From NCBI RefSeq assembly GCF_028283785.1, contig NZ_JAPWKB010000005.1:186001-250000 (forward strand): DNA of 64,000 nt, written 5' to 3'. Below are positions 54,050 to 61,974 of the stretch, in pieces (the first letter of the stretch is position 1; every line of letters starts with the position of its first letter). A model generated the notes under the pieces. The model saw nothing but the letters and a program-made list of their open reading frames with translations, did no database searches and was not told the DNA's origin. The position numbers were made by a program, and so were the translations under genes. This DNA is from Paraburkholderia sp. GTDB taxonomy: Bacteria > Pseudomonadota > Gammaproteobacteria > Burkholderiales > Burkholderiaceae.

Positions 54050-54853
54050 TTATGCCACCCGCTTCAGGAAATCCAGCAATGCGTCGTTGAAAAGCGCGGG
54101 TCTTTGCAACGGCGCAAAATGACTGACACCCGGCAGCGTGACCAGACTCGCGCCACGAATACTTTGCGCGAGATAGGCAGCATGCTCGGGCTTGATGAAT
54201 TCGTCGTGTTCGCTTTGCACGATGAGCACCGGCACGCGAATCGCGGCGAGGTCGCTTGCCGAGTAATCCGGTTGCGTGCGCATCATTTCGCTGACGGCGG
54301 CCACGAACGCATCGAAGTCGTCAGGTGTAGCGGACAGTCGCGCATAGTCTTTGCGATGACGCGCAAAACAGCGATCGATAACCGGCGTAGGCACGAATGG
54401 CTTCGTACCATCGGGGTCCATATTGCAGCCGAAGAAAAACACGCCCGCGACACGTTCCGGCGCGGTCGCACCGACAATCAGCGCGGTGCATGCGCCGTCG
54501 CTCCACCCCGCGAGCGCTGCACGTTCGATCCCCGCCGCATCCATCACCGCGAGCACATCGGTGGCCATCAACGCATAGCTGAACGGCTGCGTATCGCGTG
54601 TGCTGCGGCCGTGTCCGCGGCTGTCGATCAACAGGACGCGATAACCTGCATCCATCAGCGCGCCAAGCTGGTTGCCCCAGTTGCCGCTATGTCCGAGACC
54701 GCCGTGTAGCAGGATGACCGGCGAGCCCGTGCCATAACTCGCATAGTGGATCCGCGCGCCGCGATTGTCGACGTCACCGCTTTCGTCTGCGGCGGGCAAC
54801 GGCATCGCGCCTTGCGCTTCGAAGTTCGTCAGATCGTCGTCGTTTGCGCGCAT
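54050..54853 (-). CDS. Alpha/beta-fold hydrolase
   Basis: A 267-residue alpha/beta hydrolase with a complete catalytic triad: Ser about 118 in GWSDG, Asp about 217 in VQSEHDEF, His about 245 in GVSHFAP, and the oxyanion motif VILLHGGLGHSG. The family covers esterases, lactonases and C-C hydrolases; the substrate cannot be told. It ends convergent with the porin and is preceded 39 bp upstream by the end of the MFS exporter gene, so the two may be co-transcribed. Confidence 0.9.
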   Translation of the reverse strand: MRANDDDLTNFEAQGAMPLPAADESGDVDNRGARIHYASYGTGSPVILLHGGLGHSGNWGNQLGALMDAGYRVLLIDSRGHGRSTRDTQPFSYALMATDVLAVMDAAGIERAALAGWSDGACTALIVGATAPERVAGVFFFGCNMDPDGTKPFVPTPVIDRCFARHRKDYARLSATPDDFDAFVAAVSEMMRTQPDYSASDLAAIRVPVLIVQSEHDEFIKPEHAAYLAQSIRGASLVTLPGVSHFAPLQRPALFNDALLDFLKRVA

Positions 54854-54892
54854 CGGGTTCGTCTCCGTTCAATCGCGTGTCGAGTGCAGAAA

Positions 54893-56458
54893 CTATACCT
54901 CCGCGGGTCGCGTGCCGAGTATCCAGACCATCGCGGCAATCGATACGGCGAGACACCCCGCCACCGCGAGCGATGCGCCGAAGCCGCTCGCAAAGCTCTC
55001 GCTGGCGACGCGCGCGAGTGCGCTGCGAAGCGGCTCGGGCAATGCGCCGGTCGCTTGCGCCGCATCGCCGGACAACACGCGGGAAATGAAATCCGCGTTC
55101 ACGTGCTGGCGCACGGCGGGCAACACGCCGAGGTCCGCTTGCAGCGCGCTTCGCGTTCGTGCTGCCAGCACCGCGCCCAACACGCCGACCGACATCACGA
55201 TCGCGGTGAAACGCGTGGTCGTGCTGATGCCGGATGCCATGCCGGTTCGATTCGACGGCACGCACGCCATGATCGCTTTTTGCGTGTCGCCGTTCAGTAC
55301 GCCCGCGCCGCAACCGGTCACGATCATGCCGATTCCGACCATCGCATACGGCGCATGGAACGCCGCGAGGCAGGCCGTCAGCAGATTTCCCGCGCCGACC
55401 ATCGACAGCCCGAGCACCAGCAACGCGGTAGCGGAAAGCCGCGCCGACAGCGCCGCACCGATTCGCGGCCCAGCGATCATCGCGATCGCGAACGGCAACA
55501 TGCCGACGCCCGCCGCCACCGCCGACATACCGAACGCATTCTGCAAATACAGCGGCAAGAACGTCATCATCACTTGCGCGCATGCCGCGTAGCCGAACAT
55601 CGCCAGCACGGCCGCGACGAAGCGCGCCTGTCTGAACAGCGAAAGATCGACCATCGCGTGGTCGCGGTGCCGTTGCTGCCGGATAAACGCGGCCATCAGG
55701 ACCGCACTGACGGCCAGCTTCCCGAGCGTCGCGACGCTGACCCAACCGTCCGCCTGCGCGCCGATCAGCGCCCAGATTCCGACCGCGAGCGCCACGCCGA
55801 ACAACGCACTGCCGGACAGATCGAGCGGCCCGGCATCGGGATTGCGCGACTCTCGCACCGAGCGCAATACGCACGCCGCGAGCACCGCGCAAACCGGCAG
55901 GTTCAGCAGAAACACCCAGCGCCATCCGAACCACTGCGTAATCACACCGCCGACCAGCGGCGCCACCGTCGTCGCGAGCCCCATGCAGGTGCCCCAGACG
56001 GCCCACGCGCGGACGCGGGCCGGTCCGGCATCGAAGGTATTGGCGATCACCGCGAGCGCCGCTGTGAGCAGCATCGCCGCGCCGCCGCCCTTGACGGCGC
56101 GCGCGATGTTCAGCAGCGCGGCAGACGGCGCGAGACCGCATCCGAGCGACGCCACGAAAAATACCGCGAGCCCGGCAAGCCACATTTTCCGGCGGCCGAC
56201 GCGATCGGCGAGCGCGCCGCACGGCAACAGCAACGATGCGAACGCAACCATATACGCGCTGACGACCCATTCGACGTCGGCGAAACCGGCGTGGAAACTA
56301 CGCGCGATCGACGGCAACGATACGGCGACGACATTCGTGTCCAGCACGATCAGCGCACACGTAGCGGACGCGGTGCCGAGCACGAAATTCGCGGATGACG
56401 CGCGCGACAGGCCGGCATTCGATACGGTTCGCGGCGCGAATTCCTGGGTTCCGGACAT
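54893..56458 (-). CDS. MFS drug exporter, DHA2 (EmrB/QacA) family, 14 TM
   Basis: A 521-residue inner-membrane proton antiporter. It starts near the TM1 motif ALIVLDTNVVAVSLPSIARSF and has motif A ADRVGRRKMWLAG and the 14-segment layout of DHA2 members such as EmrB and QacA. Related proteins export drugs or metabolites. It is divergent from a LysR regulator, the likely controller; no EmrA-like adaptor is adjacent. Confidence 0.92.
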   Translation of the reverse strand: MSGTQEFAPRTVSNAGLSRASSANFVLGTASATCALIVLDTNVVAVSLPSIARSFHAGFADVEWVVSAYMVAFASLLLPCGALADRVGRRKMWLAGLAVFFVASLGCGLAPSAALLNIARAVKGGGAAMLLTAALAVIANTFDAGPARVRAWAVWGTCMGLATTVAPLVGGVITQWFGWRWVFLLNLPVCAVLAACVLRSVRESRNPDAGPLDLSGSALFGVALAVGIWALIGAQADGWVSVATLGKLAVSAVLMAAFIRQQRHRDHAMVDLSLFRQARFVAAVLAMFGYAACAQVMMTFLPLYLQNAFGMSAVAAGVGMLPFAIAMIAGPRIGAALSARLSATALLVLGLSMVGAGNLLTACLAAFHAPYAMVGIGMIVTGCGAGVLNGDTQKAIMACVPSNRTGMASGISTTTRFTAIVMSVGVLGAVLAARTRSALQADLGVLPAVRQHVNADFISRVLSGDAAQATGALPEPLRSALARVASESFASGFGASLAVAGCLAVSIAAMVWILGTRPAEV

Positions 56459-56513
56459 GGGGCGGGCGGACGATGCCGCGTAATAGGAAAACCGAAATCC
56501 TATCCAGCGGGTA

Positions 56514-56536
56514 ATTGTCTGTCATTCGCATACAAT
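56514..56536. promoter_or_regulatory. Inverted repeat in MFS/LysR divergent promoter
   Basis: ATTGT (56514-56518) - N13 - ACAAT (56532-56536), with a further AATTGC nearby, in the 108-bp divergent gap. The spacing is reminiscent of a LysR recognition site, but the arms are short. Confidence 0.35.
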
Positions 56537-56566
56537 CGCAAGATAATTGCCGATTCTGTGAATACT

Positions 56567-57460
56567 ATGTCTACCCTCGAATTGCGGCATGTCCGCTGCT
56601 TTCTCGCGGTCGCGAGGCACCTGCATTTCGCGCGCGCCGCCGACGAACTCGGCGTGCCGCCGCCCTCCGTCACGCGTCAGATTCAGGAAGCGGAAAGCCT
56701 GCTCGGCGCGCGGCTGTTTCACCGCACCAAGCGTTCGGTTTCGCTGACGGCAGCGGGCGTCGCTTATCAGACCCATGCGCTGGCCGCGCTCGACCAGCTC
56801 GCGCGCGGCGAAACGGCGGCCCATGCGGCGGAGCGGGGCGAAATCGGGCGCATCGAGATCGGTTATGTCGCGTCGGCGGCTTATACGGGCGTGCTGCAAA
56901 ACACGGTGCGCGCGTTTCGCGAGCGTCATCCGCGCGTCGAAATCGGCGCGAAAGAAATCGTGATGGATCAGGTGTTCGATCTGCTCGAAACCGGCGCGGT
57001 GAACGTCGCATTCGTGCGTCCGCCGATGCAGTTGCCCGACGGCATCGAAACCGCCACGGTGTTTCGCGATGCGTTCGTGCTGGCGTTGCCGTCGGAATCC
57101 GCGCTGTGCGAGTTGGCATCCGTGGCGTCGAAACAGTTGCGCGACGAAACCTTCGTGTTGCCGGAGCAGGAGTTCGGCACGCTCGAAGTCGCTCGGCGCG
57201 GCCGCTTCACACCGAATCTCGGACCCCGGCCGGGTACGCTGGCCGCCGTGCTGGCGGTCGTGTCGATGGGCGGACGCGTCGCAGCGATCGTGCCGCAGTC
57301 GCTGATGGAGTGCGTGACGGTTCCCGGTGTCGAATACCGGATGCTGGCGGGAAAACCGGTGTTATCGGAAGTGGCGATGCTTTATCGGCGGCACGAACGC
57401 GCGCCTGCGGTGCGCGAATTCCTCGCGCAAGCGCTGTCGCCGGCGCGCGGCGATCGCTGA
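56567..57460 (+). CDS. LysR-family transcriptional regulator
   Basis: A 297-residue LysR regulator from ATG 56567 (a GTG at 56558 is also in frame). HTH: LRHVRCFLAVARHLHFARAADELGVPPPSVTRQIQ in outline. The effector domain with GEIGRIEIGYVASAAYTGVL is of the BenM/CatR-like subgroup. It is divergent from the MFS exporter gene and probably regulates it. Confidence 0.9.
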   Translation: MSTLELRHVRCFLAVARHLHFARAADELGVPPPSVTRQIQEAESLLGARLFHRTKRSVSLTAAGVAYQTHALAALDQLARGETAAHAAERGEIGRIEIGYVASAAYTGVLQNTVRAFRERHPRVEIGAKEIVMDQVFDLLETGAVNVAFVRPPMQLPDGIETATVFRDAFVLALPSESALCELASVASKQLRDETFVLPEQEFGTLEVARRGRFTPNLGPRPGTLAAVLAVVSMGGRVAAIVPQSLMECVTVPGVEYRMLAGKPVLSEVAMLYRRHERAPAVREFLAQALSPARGDR

Positions 57461-57461
57461 G

Positions 57462-57758
57462 TTAACGGCCGGGGCGGCTGGTGGGACGCGGCTCGTCCTT
57501 CATCGGCTTCCACGCATCGAGCAACACGCGAAACGCGACGGCTGCGATCACCGGCACCGTCATCACCAGCGGAATCGCGAACATCGGCACGCCGTTGCCT
57601 TCCGAGATTTCGGAGTAGATATAACCGCCGCCAGCGGCAAGCGCGACGAACCCCGCCGCCACGCTCAGCAGATTGCGAACCACCAGCGTGAGCTTTTCGG
57701 GCTTCGCCGCCGGATCGGCGACCGGCGAAGAGGAGTTGGAATGCGGCGTCTCGGTCAT
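57462..57758 (-). CDS. Small two-TM membrane protein, unknown
   Basis: A 98-residue protein with two hydrophobic segments (about 29-49 and 62-82) and charged ends (KPMKDEPRPTSRPGR). Its stop lies immediately beside the convergent LysR stop. Family not recognised; coding bias and the two clean membrane helices support it. Confidence 0.65.
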   Translation of the reverse strand: MTETPHSNSSSPVADPAAKPEKLTLVVRNLLSVAAGFVALAAGGGYIYSEISEGNGVPMFAIPLVMTVPVIAAVAFRVLLDAWKPMKDEPRPTSRPGR

Positions 57759-57818
57759 TTATGTCACTGCTGAAGAGAAGCCGAACCGGCTTCCGGTTGG
57801 AAATACTTCAACTATAGA

Positions 57819-58682
57819 TCAATAGTTTACGCCTGCCGCGAGCGTCGTCGCCGCGTTCATCAGCGCGTCGATTTTCTGCGCGGTGCCGGTGGACGGCGCG
57901 GGCGTATAGACCATGATGCGCATGCCGGGCGAGTCCGGCACTTCGAGCGACAACGCGTCGAGTTCCAGCGTGCCCGCCAACGGATGCTCGACGCGCTTAC
58001 GCCAGTCGCTGCGCTTCAGCACTTCATGCTCGGCCCACCAGCGACAAAAATCCGCATCGGAATCGAGCAGTTCATCGACCAGATCGCGCAAGAAAACTTC
58101 GCCCGGCGGACGCAGGATATAGTCGCCGCGAAACTGCGCGAGCACGCATTTCGCGTAGCTGTCCCAGTCGCGAAACAACCCGCGCGCACCGTCGTGCTGA
58201 AACGTAAACCAGAGCAGATTGCGCCGCGCGACCGGCATCTTGCGGAAGTCGGCAAACACGCGAATCGCCGCGTCGTTCCAGGCCACGTAATTCCAGTTTC
58301 CATCCACCACGTAGGCCGGCATGTTGCCGAGTTGATCGAGCATCCGGCGCACGGTGTCCGTGACGTTTTGCTCAACCGGATACGGATCGGGCGGCGTGTA
58401 GTGATTCGCGAGTTCGAACAGATGCGTGCGTTCGGGCGGTGTCAGTTTCAATGCATTCGCGAGACTTTCCACCGTCTTAAACGACACGTTGACTTCGCGG
58501 CCCTGCTCGAGCCACGCGTACCACGTCACGCTGATGCCCGCGCGCTCGGCCACTTCTTCGCGCCGCAAACCCGGCGTCTTGCGACGCGGTCCCGATGGAA
58601 AATCGATGTCTGCGGGGCGTAGGCGCGCGCGCCGCGTCCTTAAAAAATCAGCCAGTTCGTCCAGCCGCTGCTGCTTGTCCAT
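57819..58682 (-). CDS. XRE-family regulator with MmyB-like ligand domain
   Basis: A 287-residue regulator: Cro/C1-type HTH at about residues 9-85 (FLRTRRARLRP; RRKTPGLRREEVAERAGISVTWYAWLEQGR in outline) and a C-terminal MmyB-like ligand-binding domain (LGNMPAYVVDGNWNYVAWNDAA; LLWFTF). Such proteins often repress a neighbouring oxidoreductase. It is divergent from the PRISE-type reductase, with a 12-bp palindrome between them. Confidence 0.92.
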   Translation of the reverse strand: MDKQQRLDELADFLRTRRARLRPADIDFPSGPRRKTPGLRREEVAERAGISVTWYAWLEQGREVNVSFKTVESLANALKLTPPERTHLFELANHYTPPDPYPVEQNVTDTVRRMLDQLGNMPAYVVDGNWNYVAWNDAAIRVFADFRKMPVARRNLLWFTFQHDGARGLFRDWDSYAKCVLAQFRGDYILRPPGEVFLRDLVDELLDSDADFCRWWAEHEVLKRSDWRKRVEHPLAGTLELDALSLEVPDSPGMRIMVYTPAPSTGTAQKIDALMNAATTLAAGVNY

Positions 58683-58714
58683 ACGCGCCCCTGAAACCCT
58701 TCCCTGTTACTGCC

Positions 58715-58726
58715 ATTACTAGTAAT
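58715..58726. promoter_or_regulatory. Palindrome ATTACTAGTAAT, candidate XRE-regulator operator
   Basis: A perfect 12-bp palindrome 33 bp upstream of the XRE gene ATG, in the divergent gap with the reductase gene. An imperfect copy (GTTACT) lies just before it. Confidence 0.55.
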
Positions 58727-58889
58727 AGCAATTGCTAGATGCCCGATGCGTTTGCTGCCATATTTCAGGCATCGGCGATGCGTGTGGATCATGCATGCGG
58801 CCCGCCGTGGTGCCGATTATAAAGCGCCCGGCTCGCACGCCGCGGCTCCCACTCGGCTTCAGCCGGATTCTCTTACCTGATCATTCCCC

Positions 58890-59957
58890 ATGAAAAAACA
58901 CGCTCTCATCATTGGTGCAAGCGGCATCGTCGGCAGCAATCTGGCGGCGCAACTGCTGTCGGACGACTGGACCGTGTCGGGCCTGTCGCGCGGCCGTACT
59001 GCCGTTTTGCCGGACATCGACGCGATCACCGCGGATCTCACCTCGCGCGAATCGATCGACCGTGCGTTGAATGGCAAGACCTTCAGCCACGTCTTTTTTA
59101 CCGCGTGGTCGCGTCAGGCCAACGAAAAGGACAACATCCGCGTGAACGGCGGCATGGTGCGCGACGTCCTCGCGGCACTCGGGTCGTCGGCGGGAATTCA
59201 GCATGCGGCGCTCGTCACGGGACTCAAGCACTATCTCGGACCGTTCGAAGCCTATGCAACCGGCGCCGTGCCGATCACGCCGTTTCGCGAGGAACAGGGC
59301 CGCCAGGACGTCGACAATTTCTACTACGAGCAGGAAGACCGGTTGTTCGAGGCCGCGCAACGTGACGGCTTTAGCTGGAGCGTGCATCGGCCGCATACGA
59401 TCATCGGATTTGCGGTCGGCAATGCGATGAACATGGGCGTCACGCTCGCCGTCTATGCAACGCTGTGCAAGCAGACCGGTCAGCCGTTCGTGTTCCCCGG
59501 TTCCGAAGCGCAGTGGGAATGTCTGACCGATATGACGGACGCGCGACTGCTCGCGCGTCACCTCGAATGGGCCGCGACCTCGCCGGATGCGCGTGACCAG
59601 GCGTTCAACGTCGTCAATGGCGACGTGTTCCGCTGGAAGTGGATGTGGACGCGCATCGCCGCTTACTTCGGCATCGAGGCCGTGCCTTTCGACGGCGTGG
59701 TCCGTCCGCTCGAAAGCCGCATGCAAAACGCGCCGCAACACTGGGCGGCGATCGCGGCGAAGTTCGGTTTGCAGGAAAGCGACGTGAACCGGCTGGCGTC
59801 GTGGTGGCACACCGACGCCGATCTCGGGCGTCCGATGGAAGTGCTGACGGACATGACGAAGAGCCGTCAGGCCGGCTTCCTCGACTATCAGGCGACACCC
59901 GATGCGTTCTTCGCGCTGTTCGACAGACTGAAGGCCGAGCGGATCATTCCCGCGTGA
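58890..59957 (+). CDS. PRISE-type SDR reductase (progesterone 5-beta-reductase/iridoid synthase-like)
   Basis: A 355-residue short-chain dehydrogenase/reductase. NADP-binding IIGASGIVGSNLA lies at the N-terminus; the hallmark VTGLKHYLGPF (Lys about 113) and NFYYEQED (Tyr about 145) keep the 32-residue spacing of the catalytic K147/Y179 pair of plant progesterone 5-beta-reductase. PRISE enzymes reduce activated C=C bonds of enones with NADPH. It is divergent from the XRE/MmyB-like regulator, which probably controls it. The physiological substrate is unknown. Confidence 0.88.
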   Translation: MKKHALIIGASGIVGSNLAAQLLSDDWTVSGLSRGRTAVLPDIDAITADLTSRESIDRALNGKTFSHVFFTAWSRQANEKDNIRVNGGMVRDVLAALGSSAGIQHAALVTGLKHYLGPFEAYATGAVPITPFREEQGRQDVDNFYYEQEDRLFEAAQRDGFSWSVHRPHTIIGFAVGNAMNMGVTLAVYATLCKQTGQPFVFPGSEAQWECLTDMTDARLLARHLEWAATSPDARDQAFNVVNGDVFRWKWMWTRIAAYFGIEAVPFDGVVRPLESRMQNAPQHWAAIAAKFGLQESDVNRLASWWHTDADLGRPMEVLTDMTKSRQAGFLDYQATPDAFFALFDRLKAERIIPA

Positions 59958-60022
59958 TCGACCGTGGGTGCAGCAAGGTAAACTAGCGCCATCTGACAAC
60001 GGTCACCTGACGAACATTACCG

Positions 60023-60640
60023 ATGCTGCACTTCGAGAATCTGGCAAAACGCTACGGCGATCACGTGGTTTTTAGCGGACTGACGCATCGCTTCGGTCCC
60101 GGCTGCGTGTCGCTGCAAGCGCCGAACGGCAGCGGCAAATCGACGTTGATCGATATGCTCGCCGGCGCCACGCCCGCCGACAGCGGCGTCATTTCAATCG
60201 ACGGTCACACCTGCGGCACACCGCAAGCCGCGCAAAAACTCGCCTACGTGCCCGACGATTGCATGACGCACCCGTCGCTCAGCGGACGCGCGCTGTTCGA
60301 ACGCGTCGCATCGGTGATGGGCACGCGCGTCGAAAGTCCTACCTACGATCTCGCCGAACGCTTCGGTCTGACGTCGCGTCTCGACATGCGTTTCGATCAG
60401 ATGTCGTTGGGGACGCGCAAGAAAATGTATCTGGCTGCGATCTCGATCGGCAATCCGACTGTGATTCTCGCCGATGAGCCGAGTAACGGACTCGACGCGG
60501 CCGCGCGTCGCGTGCTGGTCGAACTATTCAGGGAACTGGGCCACACACGCGTGGTGCTGTTTTCAACGCACGATCCGGATTTCGCCGATGCCTGCGATGC
60601 ACGGGTCGTCGATTTCTCCGCTCTGCAAGCACTCGCTTAA
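60023..60640 (+). CDS. Orphan ABC transporter ATPase subunit
   Basis: A 205-residue ABC ATPase: Walker A APNGSGKST, a degenerate signature SLGTRKK in place of LSGGQ, Walker B PTVILADEPSNGLD, H-loop FSTHD. The signature is like that of ABC-2-type exporters. No permease gene is adjacent, so it must work with a partner elsewhere or in another role. It follows the PRISE reductase by 65 bp on the same strand. Confidence 0.85.
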   Translation: MLHFENLAKRYGDHVVFSGLTHRFGPGCVSLQAPNGSGKSTLIDMLAGATPADSGVISIDGHTCGTPQAAQKLAYVPDDCMTHPSLSGRALFERVASVMGTRVESPTYDLAERFGLTSRLDMRFDQMSLGTRKKMYLAAISIGNPTVILADEPSNGLDAAARRVLVELFRELGHTRVVLFSTHDPDFADACDARVVDFSALQALA

Positions 60641-60792
60641 GTGTGTGATCCGATGCACTGACATCATCCGGAAACACAGACCGGGAACGAAGCCGAAGAA
60701 TTAAAAACGCGCTGCAAACGCACCGCAAATAAAGGCTTCAACTCTGCTTCACGCGCTTTTCAAAAAGCCTTCAAACAATACATTCCTAACGC

Positions 60793-60809
60793 CTTAAGCG
60801 TACCTTAAG
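60793..60809. promoter_or_regulatory. Perfect PmrA/QseB-type box
   Basis: CTTAAG-CGTAC-CTTAAG: two exact half sites with the 5-bp spacing of the PmrA box, also fitting CTTAA-N6-CTTAA of QseB. A QseB/PmrA-like regulator is encoded about 500 bp away on the plus strand. Confidence 0.7.
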
Positions 60810-60836
60810 CGCGCTTCACCGATAGTGTGACGCGCG

Positions 60837-61187
60837 TCAGCGTTCGAGCATGTAGAAAGCGGTGCGGCTGAACTGAAGATGCAGCACGACCAGTTCGCGC
60901 AACGGGCAATCCGGCGAAACGGCAACGGGAAATGCATGTGGTGCGGCACCGGTTGCATGGCGGGTCAGGACGGCCCGGCTATAGGCGACACCCGCGACAC
61001 GGCGCGTGGCCCACACCGCACCCGCCACCAGCATCAACACCAGCGCGCGAAACTGCACTGTGGCGAACACCGCGTCGTCCACGCCGAGAACGAACGATGC
61101 AAACAGCGCAACGACCTGAATGCACATTGCTGCGATGCACGCGGCCAGCAGATGCGCGCGCAGCATGTTCAAGGTGGACGGATTCAT
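60837..61187 (-). CDS. Small membrane protein, unknown
   Basis: A 116-residue protein with two hydrophobic segments (about 10-33 and 47-62) and a cysteine-containing C-terminal part (SPDCPLRELVVLHLQFSR). Codon use matches genuine genes. Divergent from the response regulator at 61315 and ends 28 bp from the PmrA-type box. Family not recognised. Confidence 0.65.
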   Translation of the reverse strand: MNPSTLNMLRAHLLAACIAAMCIQVVALFASFVLGVDDAVFATVQFRALVLMLVAGAVWATRRVAGVAYSRAVLTRHATGAAPHAFPVAVSPDCPLRELVVLHLQFSRTAFYMLER

Positions 61188-61314
61188 GGCAAGACCCTAC
61201 GACGTTGCGGTCATCGTACCGGGCCAATCTGAAGAAGACATTAAGCACACGCGATGACCCGAACCCCCGTTGCACCCCAACGCAATCCCATGCAATTTGA
61301 ACGGAGCCCGGTCC

Positions 61315-61974
61315 ATGCGCGTACTTCTGGTTGAAGACGACGACCTCATTGGCTATGGCGTGGAAGCAGGTTTGCGTCAGGCCGGATTCACCGTCGATTG
61401 GGCGCGCGACGGCCAGTCCGCCGAACTCGCCATCACCACCACCGACTACGCACTGCTCGTGCTCGATCTCGGCTTGCCGAAACTGCCGGGCACCGAGTTG
61501 CTAAGACGGTTGCGCGCCGCCGGCGAATACGTGCCTGTCCTCGTGCTGACCGCACGCGCCACGGTCGCCGACCGGATCGACGGACTCGAAGCCGGTGCCG
61601 ACGATTACGTCAGCAAGCCATTCGATCTGGCAGAACTGATCGCACGATGCAGGGCGCTGGTGCGTCGCTCGCAAGGGCGCGGTATCGACGTGATCCGGCA
61701 TCGCAACCTCACCGTCAATCCGGTCGAGCAACGCGTATCGCTGAGCGATGTGCCCGTGCCGTTGACATCACGCGAACTCGCGATCCTGCTGCAACTGGTC
61801 ACGCATATCGGCATTCCGCAATCGCGCTCGCGTCTGGAAGAAAGCCTGTACGGCTGGCAGAGCGAAATCGAGAGCAATGCGATCGAAGTCCACATCTCCA
61901 ATCTGCGCAAGAAGCTCGGACCCAGCTTGATCCGGACCGTGCGCGGGATCGGCTACGTCGTCGAGAAAGCATGA
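61315..61974 (+). CDS. OmpR-family response regulator (QseB/PmrA-like)
   Basis: A 219-residue regulator: receiver with Asp about 51 (LLVLDLGLPKLPG) and SKPFD, then a winged helix with the QseB/PmrA hallmark LYGWQSEIESNAIEVHISNL and ending RTVRGIGYVVEKA. ATG 61315 has GGAG 8 bp upstream. The kinase gene overlaps its stop by 4 bp (ATGA), so the pair is translationally coupled. Confidence 0.92.
   Translation: MRVLLVEDDDLIGYGVEAGLRQAGFTVDWARDGQSAELAITTTDYALLVLDLGLPKLPGTELLRRLRAAGEYVPVLVLTARATVADRIDGLEAGADDYVSKPFDLAELIARCRALVRRSQGRGIDVIRHRNLTVNPVEQRVSLSDVPVPLTSRELAILLQLVTHIGIPQSRSRLEESLYGWQSEIESNAIEVHISNLRKKLGPSLIRTVRGIGYVVEKA

Noticed and set aside
60879..61232. A 117-codon plus-strand frame that could have been the target of the PmrA-type box
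   Set aside because: It is Cys/His/Arg-rich and antisense to a frame with good codon use and two membrane helices (60837-61187).
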